From: Panulirus ornatus
Lineage: Eukaryota > Arthropoda > Malacostraca > Decapoda > Palinuridae
Length of the DNA stretch: 64,000 bases
Assembly (NCBI RefSeq): GCF_036320965.1
Contig: NC_092230.1
Coordinates: 48,195,594 to 48,259,593, forward strand
Direction of reading: 5' to 3'
The notes below the pieces were generated by a model that did not search any database, was not told where the DNA came from, and worked only from the letters and a program-made list of their open reading frames with translations. The translations under genes and the position numbers were made by a program. This document shows positions 48,292 through 60,950 of the stretch, in pieces; the stretch's first letter is position 1; each line of letters starts with the position of its first letter.

Positions 48292-50266
48292 CCTCACCAT
48301 CACTACACACTGCTCACCATCACCACACACTCCTCACCATCACTACACACTGCTCACCATCACCACACACTGCTCACCATCACTACACACTGCTCACCAT
48401 CACTACACACTGCTCACCATCACCACACACTGCTCACCATCACTACACACTGCTCACCATCACCACACACTCCTCACCATCACCACACACTGCTCACCAT
48501 CACCACACACTGCTCACCATCACTACACGCTGCTCACCATCACCACACACTGCTCACCATCACTACACGCTGCTCACCATCACCACACACTGCTCACCAT
48601 CACCACACACTGCTCACCATATCACCACACACTGCTCACCATCACCACACACTGCTCACCATCACCACACACTGCTCACCATCACTACACACTGCTCACC
48701 ATCACTACACACTGCTCACCATCACCACACACTGCTCACCATCACCACACACTCCTCACCATCACCACACACTGCTCACCATCACCACACACTGCTCATC
48801 ATCACTACACGCTGCTCACCATCACCACACGCTACTCACCATCACCACACACTGCTCACCATCACCACACACTGCTCACCATATCACCACACACTGCTCA
48901 CCATCACCACATACTGCTCACCATCACCACACACTGCTCACCATCACCACACGCTGCTCACCATCACCACACACTGCTCACCATCACCACACACTACACG
49001 CCATCACCACACACTGCTCACCATCACTACACACTGCTCACCATCACTACACACTGCTCACCATCACCACACACTGCTCACCATCACCACACACTGCTCA
49101 CCATCACTACACACTGCTCACCATCACCACACACTCCTCACCATCACCACACACTCCTCACCATCACCATACACTGCTCACCATCACCACACACTACACA
49201 CCATCACCACACACTGCTCACCATCACCACACACTCCTCACCATCACCACACACTCCTCACCATCACCATACACTGCTCACCATCACCACACACTGCTCA
49301 CCATCACCACACACTGCACACCATCACCACACACTCCTCACCATCACCACACACTCCTCACCATCACCATACACTGCTCACCATCACCACACACTCCTCA
49401 CCATCACCACACACTCCTCACCATCACCACACACTCCTCACCATCACCATACACTCCTCACCATCACCACACACTGCTCACCATCACCACACACTACACA
49501 CCATCACCACACACTGCTCACCATCACTACACACTGCTCACCATCACTACACACTGCTCACCATCACCACACACTGCTCACCATCACCACACACTGCTCA
49601 CCATCACCACACACTGCTCACAATCACCACAGACTGCTCACCATCACCATACACTACACACTATCACCACACACTCCTCACCATCACCACACACTGCTCA
49701 CCATCACCACACACTACACACCATCACCACACACTGCTCACCATTACCACACACCACACACCATCACCACACACTGCTCACCATCACCACACACTGCTCA
49801 CCATTACCACACACTACACGCCATCACCACACACCACATCATCACCACACACTGCTCACCATCACCACACACTGCTCACCATCACCACACACTACACACC
49901 ATCACCACACACCACATCATCACCACACACTGCTCACCATCACCACACACTGCTTACCATCACCACACACTGCACACCATCACTACACACTGCTCACCAT
50001 CACCTCACACTGCTCACCATCACCACACACTGCTCACCATCACTACACACTGCTCACCATCACCACACTCCTCACCATCACCACACTCCTCACCATACAC
50101 TGCTCACCATCACCACACACTACACACCATCACCACACACTGCTCACCATCACCACACACTCCTCACCATCACCACACACTCCTCACTATCACCATACAC
50201 TGCTCACCATCACCACACACTGCTCACCATCACCACACACTGCTCACCATCACCACACACTACTCA
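48292..50266 (+). repeat. 20-bp minisatellite, about 98 copies
   Basis: Unit CACCACACACTGCTCACCAT, varying CACC/CACT, TGCTC/TCCTC/TACAC. Blocks with the same variant order recur around 49,100-49,520. Plus-strand frames stay open for more than 700 codons as a by-product. Confidence 0.97.
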
Positions 50267-50286
50267 GCTGAGTTACAGACAAAGGT

Positions 50287-50530
50287 TAAAGACCTATAAT
50301 TTGATCATCATGGAAGAGAGAAAAGGGAGGGGTGACCTGATCACAAGCCGTCTGTTTCTATACCAGATGATGACGTGGATAGTGAACAGTTCTTGTAGAG
50401 ATGTCCAAGTAGAACAACCAGAGAACATAACATAGAACAACCAGAGAACATAACATAGAACAACCAGAGAACATAACACAGAACAACCAGAGAACATAAC
50501 ATAGAACAACCAGAGAACATAACACTGTCA
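50287..50530 (+). mobile_element. Group B LINE 3' end with a young tail array
   Basis: ATCATGGAAGAGAGAAAAGG and GGGGTGACCTGATCACAAG give the MEERKGRGDLIT block of the RT C-terminus, followed by the 3' UTR. The tail is a 23-bp repeat (AGAACAACCAGAGAACATAA plus CAT), about five copies at 50,412-50,524. Confidence 0.75.
50412..50524 (+). repeat. 23-bp tail repeat of a group B LINE, 5 copies
   Basis: Five near-identical copies at the LINE 3' end. The unit is closely related to the 18-bp unit of the 58.98-60.54 kb array (reverse complement AGAACAAGCAGAGAACAT). Confidence 0.85.
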
Positions 50531-50676
50531 TCATGGCTACACAAACGTTCACGTACAGTACATGATAATGACTCATGAATACTGATGAAATACGGTGTGG
50601 TACACCCTGTATGACGGTAGTGACTGACTATGTGGTACACCCTGTATGACGGTAAAGACTGTTGAAGACATGAGAC

Positions 50677-50755
<79 letters not shown>

Positions 50756-50760
50756 TGTGT
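50677..50760 (+). repeat. (GA)n(GT)n microsatellite
   Basis: (GA)n at 50,677-50,753, then a short GT run. Confidence 0.97.
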
Positions 50761-51978
50761 GTTTGGTGCCATGTTGTCATAACACCAACACTCATCTCGT
50801 GTGAGGTTGTGTGTGTGGCCAGAGCGGGCGGGTAGGCTGCAGGAGGACCATGACTTTCACAACAGGACCCCCTCCCTCCCCCTCCCTACATTCCTCCGGA
50901 GGATCTTCCACAGTGAATGTGTCGGCCACGCCCACACACTTAACGCTATCAACGTGGTCGACCACCCTCCACCTCCGACCCCCTTCATATATTGCCGTGC
51001 ATCAGTAAAACTAACAGTCAGTCAAGCATTCGTGTGGCTTACACACACACACACACACCGCCGCAGTCCACCCACTCTGTAACGTCAGGGGACTTTGTGG
51101 TACCTCATCTCCAAAATGGCCTCCTTCGCCAGGAATGGCCAAGTTACCCGTGGCACCTGGCCCCCCCTCTCCAGGGAACCGCCTTTGGGACATCACCTTC
51201 TCTCGTCGACTCCCGCAAGCACAACACCCCGGCAAGTGAAGACCCTAGCCATCACCTACTGACTCGTGTCCTCAACAACGCCTCCTCCCTCCTGTAGAAG
51301 ATCCACGAGACCCGCCATCCAGGACGGCCTGCTCCAGTACACATCTCACCTGGACTCATCTCACTTCACTGTCTTATCTGATCCTACGTAATCTGTATCA
51401 CTTAACCCCGACGTACACGACCTATTGACTGGCCCAGTAAAGAATTAGATTGCCACCTTCGTGGTGTCCCCTCCCACACGTAACAAATGGACGCCAGACA
51501 TTATCAAGATCCTTCGTTCATATGAGTGTCAGCGTTTCTCACATCGTCGTTCTACGGACGAAATTAAACGTAATTCGTTGATAATTGTCTTTGTTGTGGA
51601 GGAAGAAGTCTCCAATCCCAGCCACACAGGAGGGGGGGGGGAGGCACTGTACTGTGGGGCAGACGACGAGGGACAAAGAGAATTAAGTTATAATGAAGAT
51701 GTACGGACGGTGGTCACACGTATACATGTGAGGTGACACACCAAGGAGGGAGGGAGAGAGAGAGAGAGAATTATGAGATAAAGAATGAGGAAGACATGAC
51801 AAGGGGTTAGACAGCACAAACATCCCCTCCAGCACCTCGCTGACAGGTTAGGGGTACTATGTGATGGGCAAGTCACATTATGTGATGGACACGCCACATT
51901 ATGTAACGGGCAAAGAGAGAGAGAGAGGCAGGTTTGGGTAATTTAGATTCTCATGTTGTCAGTGGAGTCACAGCGAGT
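50761..51978. other. Mostly unique sequence, no supported gene
   Basis: Contains (CA)n at 51,041-51,058 and short (GA)n tracts at 51,751-51,769 and 51,913-51,926. Open frames up to about 100 codons have no recognised domains. Confidence 0.4.

Positions 51979-52057
<79 letters not shown>
51979..52057 (+). repeat. (GA)n microsatellite
   Basis: About 39 dinucleotides. Confidence 0.97.
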
Positions 52058-52060
<3 letters not shown>

Positions 52061-52142
52061 GGGTCAGTTAAAAGACATCAGGATGGGGAGGCACTCCAGG
52101 ATGTGGTGTGTGACCAACCAGCGACGGATGACTCCTGCAGCG

Positions 52143-52144
<2 letters not shown>

Positions 52145-52192
<48 letters not shown>

Positions 52193-52202
52193 GGGGGGGG
52201 GG
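52145..52202 (+). repeat. (GT)n and G run
   Basis: (GT)n to 52,190, then G-rich to 52,202. Confidence 0.95.
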
Positions 52203-52261
52203 TGACAACCCAGGGAAGGTATGTAAACACGACGGGAGAAACCCTAAGACTTTTTTCCCAT

Positions 52262-52425
52262 ACCATCATCACCATCATCATAATCATCATCATCACCATC
52301 ATCACCATCACCATCATCATCATCATCACCATCATCATAATCATCATCATCATCACCATCACCACCATCACCATCATCATCATCATCACCATCACCATCA
52401 TCACCATCATCGTGATATCACCATC

Positions 52426-52456
<31 letters not shown>

Positions 52457-52485
52457 CCATCATCATCACCATCATCACCATCACC

Positions 52486-52517
<32 letters not shown>

Positions 52518-52653
52518 CATCATCACCATCATCATCATCACCATCACCATCATCACCATCATCATCACCATCATCATCATAATCATCACCATCATCATCA
52601 TCATCACCATCATCATCACCATCATCATCACCATCATCATCATCATCATCACC

Positions 52654-52685
<32 letters not shown>

Positions 52686-53376
52686 CATCATCACCATCAC
52701 CACCATCATCATCATCATCACCATCACCATCATCACCATCATCATCATCACCATCATCATCACCATCATCATCACCATCATCATCACCATCATCATCATC
52801 ATCATCATCATCACCACCATCATCACCATCATTATCATCATCATCACCATCACCATCATCATCATCATCATCATCACCATCATCACCATCATCACCATCA
52901 TCATCATCATCACCATCATCATCACCATCATCATCATCACCATCATCACCATCACCATCATCACCATCATCATCATCATCACCATCATCATCACCATCAT
53001 CATCATCACCATCATCATCACCATCATCATCATCATCATCACCATCATCATCATCACCATCATCATCACCATCATCATCATCACCATCATCATCATCACC
53101 ATCATCACCATCATCATCATCACCATCATCACCATCACCATCATCATCATCACCATCATCATCACCATCATCATCACCATCATCATCACTATCATCATCA
53201 TCACCATCATCATCACCATCATCATCACCATCATCATCATCACCATCATCATCATCACTATCATCACGATTACCATCATCATCACCATCATCATCATCAC
53301 CATCATCATCATCACCACCATCATCATCACCATCATCATCATCATCATCATCATCATCACCATCATCATCATCACC

Positions 53377-53407
<31 letters not shown>

Positions 53408-53427
53408 CCATCATCACGATCATCACC

Positions 53428-53459
<32 letters not shown>

Positions 53460-53625
53460 CATCATCACCATCATCATCACCATCATCACCATCATCACCA
53501 TCGTCACCATCATCATCATCACCATCATCATCACCATCATCATCATCACCATCATCATCATCACCATCATCACCATTATCATCATCATCACCATCATCAT
53601 CACCATCATCATCACCATCATCACC

Positions 53626-53656
<31 letters not shown>

Positions 53657-53754
53657 CCATCATCACCATCATCATCACCATCATCACCATCATCACCATC
53701 ATCATCATCACCATCATCATCATCACCATCATCATCATCACCATCATCACCATC

Positions 53755-53786
<32 letters not shown>

Positions 53787-53964
53787 CATCACCATCATCA
53801 CCATCATCATCACCATCATCATCATCACCATCATCATCATCACCATCATCATCACCATCATCATCATCACCATCATCACCATCATCATCATCACCATCAT
53901 CATCATCACCATCATCATCACCATCATCATCACCATCATCATCACCATTATCATCATCATCACC

Positions 53965-53995
<31 letters not shown>

Positions 53996-54105
53996 CCATC
54001 ATCATCACCATCATCATCATCATCATCACCATCATCATCACCATTATCACCATCATCATCACCATCATCATCACCATCATCATCACCATCATCATCACCA
54101 TCATC

Positions 54106-54136
<31 letters not shown>

Positions 54137-54144
54137 CCATTATC

Positions 54145-54174
<30 letters not shown>
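52262..54174 (+). repeat. 1.9-kb imperfect (ATC)n/(ACC) trinucleotide array
   Basis: Mixture of CATCAT and CACCAT triplets in 9-15 bp sub-repeats, with scattered ATA or ATT. The plus strand has almost no G over about 1.9 kb. The reverse frame reads Asp/Gly-rich (GAT/GGT) for hundreds of codons; this is a by-product. Confidence 0.97.
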
Positions 54175-54175
<1 letters not shown>

Positions 54176-54357
54176 GGTGTGGCACGATGGTTGTCGGGGC
54201 AAGAGGAGGTCATGCGAGGCTGGGCACTAGGAGGGAACAGCGACAGACGATGATGTCCAAACATGTGAGGAAGAATAACACTGTGTCCAGGTGTGTTACC
54301 ACAGTGGAGCAGGTGTGCACACTGGGGCCCCGACACCACTGAGACACATGGTGGAGG

Positions 54358-54604
54358 ATAAACACACATGTATCGAGACAACATGTAAACACACATGTAT
54401 CGAGACAACATGTAAACACACATGTATCGAGACATGTAAACACACATGTATCGAGACAACATGTAAACACACATGTATCGAGACAACATGTAAACACACA
54501 CGTATCAAGACAACATGTAAACACACACGTATCGAGACAATATGTAAACACACACGTATCAAGACAACATGTAAACACACACGTATCGAGACAAGATGTA
54601 AACA
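54358..54604 (+). repeat. 27-bp minisatellite, 9 copies
   Basis: Unit contains AAACACACATGTATCGAGAC and AACATGT; later copies carry ACACGTATC. Confidence 0.95.
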
Positions 54605-54661
54605 ATGTACACCAGGATCCTGAGCCATACAAGACTCGTGGGCTCCACCAAGTTGTTCTAC

Positions 54662-55316
54662 AGGTATTGATGATGTGTGCAGATGCACGTGACGGGCCAC
54701 AGGTGTTGATGATGTGCGCAGATGCACGTGACGGGCCACAGGTGTTGACCATGCGTGCAGATGCACGTGACGGGCCACAGGTGTTGATGATGTGTGCAGA
54801 TGCACGTGACGGGCCACAGGTGTTGACCATGCGTGCAGATGCACGTGACGGGCCACAGGTGTTGACGATGTGTGCAGATGCAAGTGACGGGCCACAGGTG
54901 TTGACCATGTGTGCAGATGCACGTGACGGGCCACAGGTGTTGACCATGTGTGCAGATGCACGTGACGGGCCACAGGTGTTGACGATGTGTGCAGATGCAC
55001 GTGACGGGCCACATGTGTTGATGATGTGTGCAGATGCACGTGACGGGCCACAGGTGTTGACCATGTGTGCAGATGCACGTGACGGGCCACAGGTGTTGAC
55101 CATGTGTGCAGATGCACGTGACGGGCCACAGGTGTTGACCATGTGTGCAGATGCACGTGACGGGCCACAGGTGTTGACAAAGTGTGCAGATGCACGTGAC
55201 GGGCCACAGGTGTTGATGATGTGTGCAGATGCACGTGACGGGCCACAGGTGTTGACCATGTGTGCAGATGCACTTGACGGGCCACAGGTGTTGACGTGTG
55301 CAGATGCACGTGACAG
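54662..55316 (+). repeat. 39-bp minisatellite, about 17 copies
   Basis: Unit contains GTGTGCAGATGCACGTGACG and GGCCACAGGTGTTGA, with GATGATG/CCATG/CGATG variants. 13 codons per unit, so frames stay open on both strands. Confidence 0.96.
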
Positions 55317-55604
55317 GCCAGTTGCAACATGGTTTATGACGTCACCACATAACGTCACATGCCACGCCAGCAGCAGCAGGTGCAGGAGGAGGCAAATGCC
55401 GCGTCTGGCTTTAATATAAGAAAACCCTCAAGGTCTATTGAGATATATACACGGGTCTATCTAACGCGCGTCGTCTGCAAAGTACAGGAAAACATAACTA
55501 GTTTCCTAATTAATCAAAAAGTTAACACGTGTCCCATTCTCAAAGAGACGCTACCTGGGCAAGAGACATTACAGACACAGGGGAAATGTCAGGCGTAGAA
55601 AAAA
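55317..55604. other. Unique spacer
   Basis: Nothing recognised. Confidence 0.35.
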
Positions 55605-55960
55605 ACAACTCTAAGACTTCCACGAGAAAGTGAGCTCTGTCTTAGGCCAAAGAAGAGGAGGATTGGACAACGTGTCTCTGGACCGCTGGGAACCATCTGC
55701 CACTATGACCACACGAGAGATGGTAACACAGCTGGATCTTTAGTAACACATAACGAGACTCCATCACCAGGAGCAACACTGCCTCAGTGGACGAAAGCAA
55801 GACCATGTGTTACAATGATCTCCCCCAGGGGTCGGTCACCACGGGGTCACGCCTGGATCCACTGCTCTTCTTGACCCATGTAAACAACTTGGCCAAGGGG
55901 ACTTGGCCTCACACCCTCATGTCCGGGCAAGGAACCAACACAAACCACACCTCCTCACCC
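55605..55960 (+). mobile_element. Heavily decayed group B LINE RT fragment
   Basis: It begins with TTCCACGAGAAAGTGAGCTC, nearly the same as at 38,835 and 63,980 (minus). Further on the plus strand reads PQGSVTTGSRLDPLLFLTHVNNLAKGTW, matching [22 protein letters not shown]. The FADD block is unrecognisable. Confidence 0.6.
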
Positions 55961-55985
55961 GCATCGGTCGTGGAATCCAACCCAA

Positions 55986-56203
55986 TGACACGCACACGCA
56001 TGAGGATGAGTCACAGTTACACGCACACGAATGAGGATGAGTCACAGTTAAACGCACACGAATGAGGATGAGTCACAGTTAAACGCACACGAATGAGGAT
56101 GAGTCACAGTTAAACGCACACGAATGAGGATGAGTCACAGTTAAACGCACACGAATGAGGATGAGTCACAGTTAAACGCACACGAATGAGGATGAGTCAC
56201 AGT
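55986..56203 (+). repeat. 31-bp minisatellite carrying AP-1 sites, 7 copies
   Basis: Unit contains GAGGATGAGTCACAGTTAAA and CGCACACGAAT. Each copy has one TGAGTCA. Confidence 0.95.
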
Positions 56204-56552
56204 GAACCAACATAAGACTCACACCCGAGTGAGTGGATGAGGAGAGATGCTCAGAGCATAATACATGACCCCAGGCGCAGACCACACGCCCCTAGGATCA
56301 GCCCTACACGGAGCAGCCCTACACACACCCCCAGCGCCCTACACGGAGCAGCCCTACACACATCCCCAGCGCCAGCCGCCCGACCCCAGCCCCAGACCCG
56401 TCACCGGGGCCCCCGGAGACGACCCGTGGCAAATATTTACAACGCCACATAAAATGCTTGGCCACACACCAGCTCCGGCCTGCACCACACCACCACCACA
56501 ACCTGCACCACATTATGACGTGTGCCACCACCATGAACCACTGGGCCTCATG
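56204..56552. other. Spacer with short duplication
   Basis: ACACGGAGCAGCCCTACACA occurs twice (56,307 and 56,341). Otherwise unrecognised. Confidence 0.4.
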
Positions 56553-56780
56553 ACCTACCTCACGGACCTTGACACATGACCTACCTCCTGCCTCACGGAC
56601 CATGACACATGACCTACCTCCTGCCTCACGGACCATGACCCATGACCTACCTCCTGCCTCATGGACCATGACCCATGACCTACCTCCTGCCTCAAGGACC
56701 ATGACATGACCTACCTCCTGCCTCACGGACCATGACCCATGACCTACCTCCTGCCACACGGACCATGACACATGACCATC
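56553..56780 (+). repeat. 33-bp minisatellite, about 7 copies
   Basis: Unit contains CATGACCTACCTCCTGCCTC and ACGGACCATGACA. Confidence 0.93.
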
Positions 56781-56959
56781 GCAACCCCACGTCAACCGCG
56801 CGACCTTCCGCAAGAAACAATTGACATGGCCAATGTTTGCCCTGGCCCCCCCCCCTCACCCCCCCGATAAAACACTCAAGGTTTCACATTTCTGTAATTT
56901 AGGTAAACATGGCGGCTTTGATGTGGCTATAAGAGAGTGAACCCCGCCCAGGACCACGA

Positions 56960-57000
56960 CCCTCCACCGGCCCACCAAAGGGATTCGAACCTTTGAACGC
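56960..57000 (-). other. tRNA T-arm-like / Pol III B-box-like motif
   Basis: The minus strand has AAAGGTTCGAATCCCTTTGG: a perfect B box (GGTTCGAATCC) inside a 5-bp stem. No A box or cloverleaf found, so it is a SINE or tRNA relic at best. Confidence 0.35.
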
Positions 57001-57068
57001 AGCGGGTGGGGGAAGCTGCACGCCCCCCCCCCCACCTATATAGCGGTCCTCCTACACTGATGGAGCGA

Positions 57069-58834
57069 CGTGGGCGTGGCTCTCCCTCATGGTAGGTGGT
57101 AACGTGGGCGTGGCTCTCCCTCATGGTAGGTGGTAACGTGGGCGTGGCTCTCCCTCATGGTAGGTGGTAACGTGGGCGTGGTTCTCCCTCATGGTAGGTG
57201 GTAACGTGGGCGTGGCTTTCCCTCATGGTAGGTGGTAACGTGGGCGTGGCTTTCCCTCATGGTAGGTGGTAACGTGGGCGTGGCTTTCCCTCATGGTAGG
57301 TGGTAACGTGGGCGTGGCTCTCCCTCATGGTAGGTAGTAACGTGGGCGTGGCTCTCCCTCATGGTAGGTGGTAACGTGGGCGTGGCTCTCCCTCATGGTA
57401 GGTGGTAACGTGGGCGTGGCTCTCCCTCATGGTAGGTGGTAACGTGGGCGTGGCTTTCCCTCATGGTAGGTGGTAACGTGGGCGTGGCTCTCCCTCATGG
57501 TAGGTGGTAACGTGGGCATGGCTCTCCCTCATGGTAGGTGGTAACGTGGGCGTGGCTCTCCCTCATGGTAGGTGGTAACGTGGGCGTGGCTCTCCCTCAT
57601 GGTAGGTGGTAACGTGGGCGTGGCTCTCCCTCATGGTAGGTGGTAACGTGGGCGTGGCTCTCCCTCATGGTAGGTGGTAACGTGGGCGTGGCTTTCCCTC
57701 ATGGTAGGTGGTAACGTGGGCGTGGTTCTCCCTCATGGTAGGTGGTAACGTGGGCGTGGCTCTGCCTCATGGTAGGTGGTAACGTGGGCGTGGCTCTCCC
57801 TCATGGTAGGTAGTAACGTGGGCGTGGCTCTCCCTCATGGTAGGTGGTAACGTGGGCGTGGCTCTCCCTCATGGTAGGTGGTAACGTGGGCGTGGCTCTG
57901 CCTCATGGTAGGTGGTAACGTGGGCGTGGCTTTCCCTCATGGTAGGTGGTAACGTGGGCGTGGCTCTCCCTCATGGTAGGTGGTAACGTGGGCGTGGCTC
58001 TCCCTCATGGTAGGTGGTAACGTGGGCGTGGTTCTCCCTCATGGTAGGTGGTAACGTGGGCGTGGCTCTCCCTCATGGTAGGTGGTAACGTGGGCGTGGC
58101 TTTCCCTCATGGTAGGTGGTAACGTGGGCGTGGCTTTCCCTCATGGTAGGTGGTAACGTGGGCGTGGTTCTCCCTCATGGTAGGTGGTAACGTGGGCGTG
58201 GCTCTCCCTCATGGTAGGTGGTAACGTGGGCATGGCTCTCCCTCATGGTAGGTGGTAACGTGGGCGTGGCTCTGCCTCATGGTAGGTGGTAACGTGGGCG
58301 TGGCTTTCCCTCATGGTAGGTGGTAACGTGGGCGTGGCTCTCCCTCATGGTAGGTGGTAACGTGGGCGTGGCTTTCCCTCATGGTAGGTGGTAACGTGGG
58401 CGTGGTTCTCCCTCATGGTAGGTGGTAACGTGGGCGTGGCTCTCCCTCATGGTAGGTGGTAACGTGGGCGTGGCTTTCCCTCATGGTAGGTGGTAACGTG
58501 GGCGTGGCTTTCCCTCATGGTAGGTGGTAACGTGGGCGTGGCTTTCCCTCATGGTAGGTGGTAACGTGGGCGTGGCTTTCCCTCATGGTAGGTGGTAACG
58601 TGGGCGTGGCTTTCCCTCATGGTAGGTGGTAACGTGGGCGTGGCTTTCCCTCATGGTAGGTGGTAACGTGGGCGTGGCTTTCCCTCATGGTAGGTGGTAA
58701 CGTGGGCGTGGCTTTCCCTCATGGTAGGTGGTAACGTGGGCGTGGCTCTCCCTCATGGTAGGTGGTAACGTGGGCGTGGTTCTCCCTCATGGTAGGTGGT
58801 AACGTGGGCGTGGCTCTCCCTCATGGTAGGTGGT
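57069..58834 (+). repeat. 34-bp minisatellite, about 52 copies, GC/CACCC-box-like unit
   Basis: Unit contains CGTGGGCGTGGCTCTCCCTC and ATGGTAGGTGGTAA, with CTCT/CTTT/TTCT variants. Each copy carries GGGCGTGGC. Confidence 0.97.
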
Positions 58835-58937
58835 TGACCACGACAGACCTGATGGTGAGGTGTTGATACACGCTACAGTATACCACTACACTACCCTCCT
58901 CCCCTCCCCCTCCCCCTACTGTATTACGGCCTTCCTC

Positions 58938-60950
58938 ACATGTTCATTAACAAGTTTCTTGCTTAATTTCATGTTATGTTCTCTGCCTGTTCTATGTTCT
59001 CTGCTTGTTCTATGTTCTCTGCTTGTTCTATGTTCTCTGCCTGTTCTATGTTCTCTCCTTGTTCTATGTTCTCTGCTTGTTCTATGTTCTCTGCTTGTTC
59101 TATGTTCTCTGCTTGTTCTATGTTCTCTGCCTGTTCTATGTTCTCTGCTTGTTCTATGTTCTCTGCTTGTTCTATGTTCTCTGCTTGTTCTATGTTCTCT
59201 GCTTGTTCTATGTTCTCTGCTTGTTCTATGTTCTCTGCCTGTTCTATGTTCTCTGCTTGTTCTATGTTCTCTGCTTGTTCTATGTTCTCTGCTTGTTCTA
59301 TGTTCTCTGCTTGTTCTATGTTCTCTGCTTGTTCCATGTTCTCTGCTTGTTCAATGTTCTCTGCTTGTTCTATGTTCTCTGCTTGTTCCATGTTCTCTGC
59401 TTGTTCCATGTTCTCTGCTTGTTCCATGTTCTCTGCTTGTTCCATGTTCTCTGCTTGTTCAATGTTCTCTGCTTGTTCCATGTTCTCTGCTTGTTCCATG
59501 TTCTCTGCTTGTTCAATGTTCTCTGCTTGTTCCATGTTCTCTGCTTGTTCAATGTTCTCTGCTTGTTCCATGTTCTCTGCTTGTTCCATGTTCTCTGCTT
59601 GTTCCATGTTCTCTGCTTGTTCAATGTTCTCTGCTTGTTCTATGTTCTCTGCTTGTTCCATGTTCTCTGCTTGTTCAATGTTCTCTGCTTGTTCCATGTT
59701 CTCTGCTTGTTCTATGTTCTCTGCTTGTTCCATGTTCTCTGCTTGTTCAATGTTCTCTGCTTGTTCTATGTTCTCTGCTTGTTCCATGTTCTCTGCTTGT
59801 TCTATGTTCTCTGCTTGTTCCATGTTCTCTGCTTGTTCTATGTTCTCTGCTTGTTCTATGTTCTCTGCTTGTTCCATGTTCTCTGCTTGTTCAATGTTCT
59901 CTGCTTGTTCTATGTTCTCTGCTTGTTCCATGTTCTCTGCTTGTTCTATGTTCTCTGCTTGTTCTATGTTCTCTGCTTGTTCCATGTTCTCTGCTTGTTC
60001 AATGTTCTCTGCTTGTTCTATGTTCTCTGCTTGTTCCATGTTCTCTGCTTGTTCAATGTTCTCTGCTTGTTCCATGTTCTCTGCTTGTTCTATGTTCTCT
60101 GCTTGTTCTATGTTCTCTGCTTGTTCCATGTTCTCTGCTTGTTCAATGTTCTCTGCTTGTTCTATGTTCTCTGCTTGTTCCATGTTCTCTGCTTGTTCCA
60201 TGTTCTCTGCTTGTTCCATGTTCTCTGCTTGTTCCATGTTCTCTGCTTGTTCAATGTTCTCTGCTTGTTCCATGTTCTCTGCTTGTTCCATGTTCTCTGC
60301 TTGTTCAATGTTCTCTGCTTGTTCCATGTTCTCTGCTTGTTCAATGTTCTCTGCTTGTTCCATGTTCTCTGCTTGTTCCATGTTCTCTGCTTGTTCCATG
60401 TTCTCTGCTTGTTCAATGTTCTCTGCTTGTTCTATGTTCTCTGCTTGTTCCATGTTCTCTGCTTGTTCAATGTTCTCTGCTTGTTCCATGTTCTCTGCTT
60501 GTTCTATGTTCTCTGCTTGTTCTATGTTCTCTGCTTGTTCCATTCCTACATTTCTTGACGGAATGATCATTATCTACGTCATCGATATGTTGCAAGAACT
60601 TATCAGAGTTTGATCAGGTCACCCCTCACCCTTCTCTCTTCCAGGGTTGGCAAATTTCCCTGCAACTCAGCTATTTCAATTCTGGAACCATTTTTTGTTG
60701 CGCTCCTCCGACCCTTCTCTATCAGTGCTTCGTGATTCTTAAGTTGCGCTGACCAAACTGGAGAAACATATTCTAGTGTTGACCTCATGTGACATGTGAA
60801 CAGTTGGTTCAATAGTTCATCATCCATAATAAACTTGAACACTGTACAGATATCTACCAGCAGACAGTGGGTCTCTTTAACTATCTTCCCAGTGTGGGAG
60901 TCTTGACCACAGGTTAGGGACGGTGTGTAACTCCCACGTCCTTCCCACAC
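58938..60950 (-). mobile_element. Group B LINE 3' end split by an expanded 18-bp array
   Basis: 60,945-60,604 (minus) reads HTGKIVKETHCLLVDICTVFKFIMDDELLNQLFTCHMRSTLEYVSPVWSAQLKNHEALIEKGRRSATK and LPTLEERRVRGDLIKL. This is the CR1-type thumb/C-terminus (LF..YIRS.LEYASPVWSPHLKKH). The 18-bp array follows, then at 58,978-58,938 the element's terminal sequence AACATGAAATTAAGCAAGAA and ACTTGTTAATGAACA. The same terminal sequence occurs at 39,293-39,320 without an array, so the array lies inside the element. Confidence 0.8.
58976..60543 (+). repeat. 18-bp minisatellite, about 87 copies, inside a LINE tail
   Basis: The unit is TATGTTCTCTGCTTGTTC, varying at one base (T/C/A in TTCTATG, TTCCATG, TTCAATG). 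The order of variants is repeated: the pattern across 59,370-59,624 recurs at 60,162-60,416, an offset of 792 bp (44 units). Because the unit is 6 codons, several frames stay open for over 500 codons on both strands; these are not genes. Confidence 0.95.

Noticed and set aside
48155..50435. Open frames over 700 codons (His/Ser/Thr/Pro-rich)
   Set aside because: Produced by a stop-free 20-bp unit, read in a rotating frame.
52078..54501. 807-codon minus-strand Asp/Gly-rich open frame
   Set aside because: It is the translation of a GAT/GGT trinucleotide array; other frames of the array are open too.
58830..60613. Open frames over 500 codons on both strands
   Set aside because: By-product of the 18-bp array inside a LINE tail.
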